Shown: positions 41,975-41,999 of the stretch, piece after piece | Layout: each line of letters opens with the position of its first letter | Numbering within the stretch: position 1 is the stretch's first letter | DNA from: Candidatus Merdivicinus faecavium | GTDB taxonomy: Bacteria > Bacillota > Clostridia > Oscillospirales > Ruminococcaceae | Length of the DNA stretch: 41,999 nucleotides | Assembly (NCBI GenBank): GCA_018716285.1 | Contig: DVKD01000025.1 | Coordinates: 1 to 41,999, forward strand | Reading direction: 5' to 3' | Notes under the pieces: generated by a model | What the model saw: the letters and a program-made list of their open reading frames with translations, nothing else | What the model was told of the DNA's origin: nothing | Database searches by the model: none | Position numbers and translations under genes: made by a program

Positions 41975-41999
41975 GACGGCAGCCCTCCAGTCTTGCGCA
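41971..41999 (-). CDS. Possible 3' end of an upstream permease gene (partial)
   Basis: On the minus strand one frame reads RKTGGLPS and stops at TGA (41973-41971), overlapping the next ATG as ATGA. Such an overlap and ending would fit a FecCD permease, but eight codons are too few to identify it. Confidence 0.3.

Overview
The window looks like a chromosomal segment of a GC-rich, Gram-positive anaerobe of class Clostridia, most likely an Oscillospirales/Ruminococcaceae-type gut bacterium. This is an inference. It rests on clostridial gene families (a SCIFF ranthipeptide locus, a SpoIIM-like protein, a TIGR04086 membrane protein, DUF1858, and an aldo/keto reductase with two ferredoxin-type clusters), strong AGGAGG ribosome sites, and sigma-A promoters that almost all have a 17-base spacer. 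No rRNA, CRISPR array or intact insertion sequence is present.

Layout. 0-5 kb: folC, a membrane-anchored glycerophosphodiesterase and an orphan cysteine-rich protein embedded in short dispersed palindromes, followed by an IS relic. 5-14.5 kb: a TetR regulator with a coiled-coil protein and a fused MacB-type ABC exporter, then a Ca2+-type P-type ATPase divergent from a second TetR regulator, then a conserved protein of unknown function. The three promoter regions here share an operator-like element, GGACA-N12-TGTCC. 14.7-19 kb: envelope genes, namely a signal-peptidase-like protein that lacks its catalytic residues, a GHL10-type lipoprotein and an N-acetylmuramoyl-L-alanine amidase. 18.9-21.5 kb: yajC, a TIGR04086 gene, the SCIFF precursor (too short for routine gene calling) and its radical SAM maturase, with an attenuator-like pair of competing hairpins between the last two. 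21.5-25.5 kb: proC, a SpoIIM-like gene, a DUF624 gene and rtcB.

25.5-29.7 kb (minus strand): an apparent operon rpe-rnfD-rnfE-rnfA-GHL13-like. The Rnf-like genes are the most unusual part of the window. rnfB, rnfC and rnfG are absent. Alignment by eye to canonical RnfA and RnfE shows all four membrane [2Fe-2S] cysteines replaced, and RnfD lacks the SGAT flavinylation motif. This suggests an Rnf-derived membrane module with a different or lost redox role.

29.9-42 kb: a CapA-type lipoprotein, an iron-sulfur aldo/keto reductase, a class I aminotransferase, a small divergent XRE switch with two tiny genes, tRNA-Thr(GGT), metA (probably acetyl-CoA dependent), DUF1858, the trmK/nif3/zinc-ribbon operon, a GNAT and acyltransferase-3 pair, gltX, and the ATPase of an iron/siderophore-type ABC importer whose permease probably continues beyond the right edge.

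All homology statements come from recognising motifs by eye. No database search was run.
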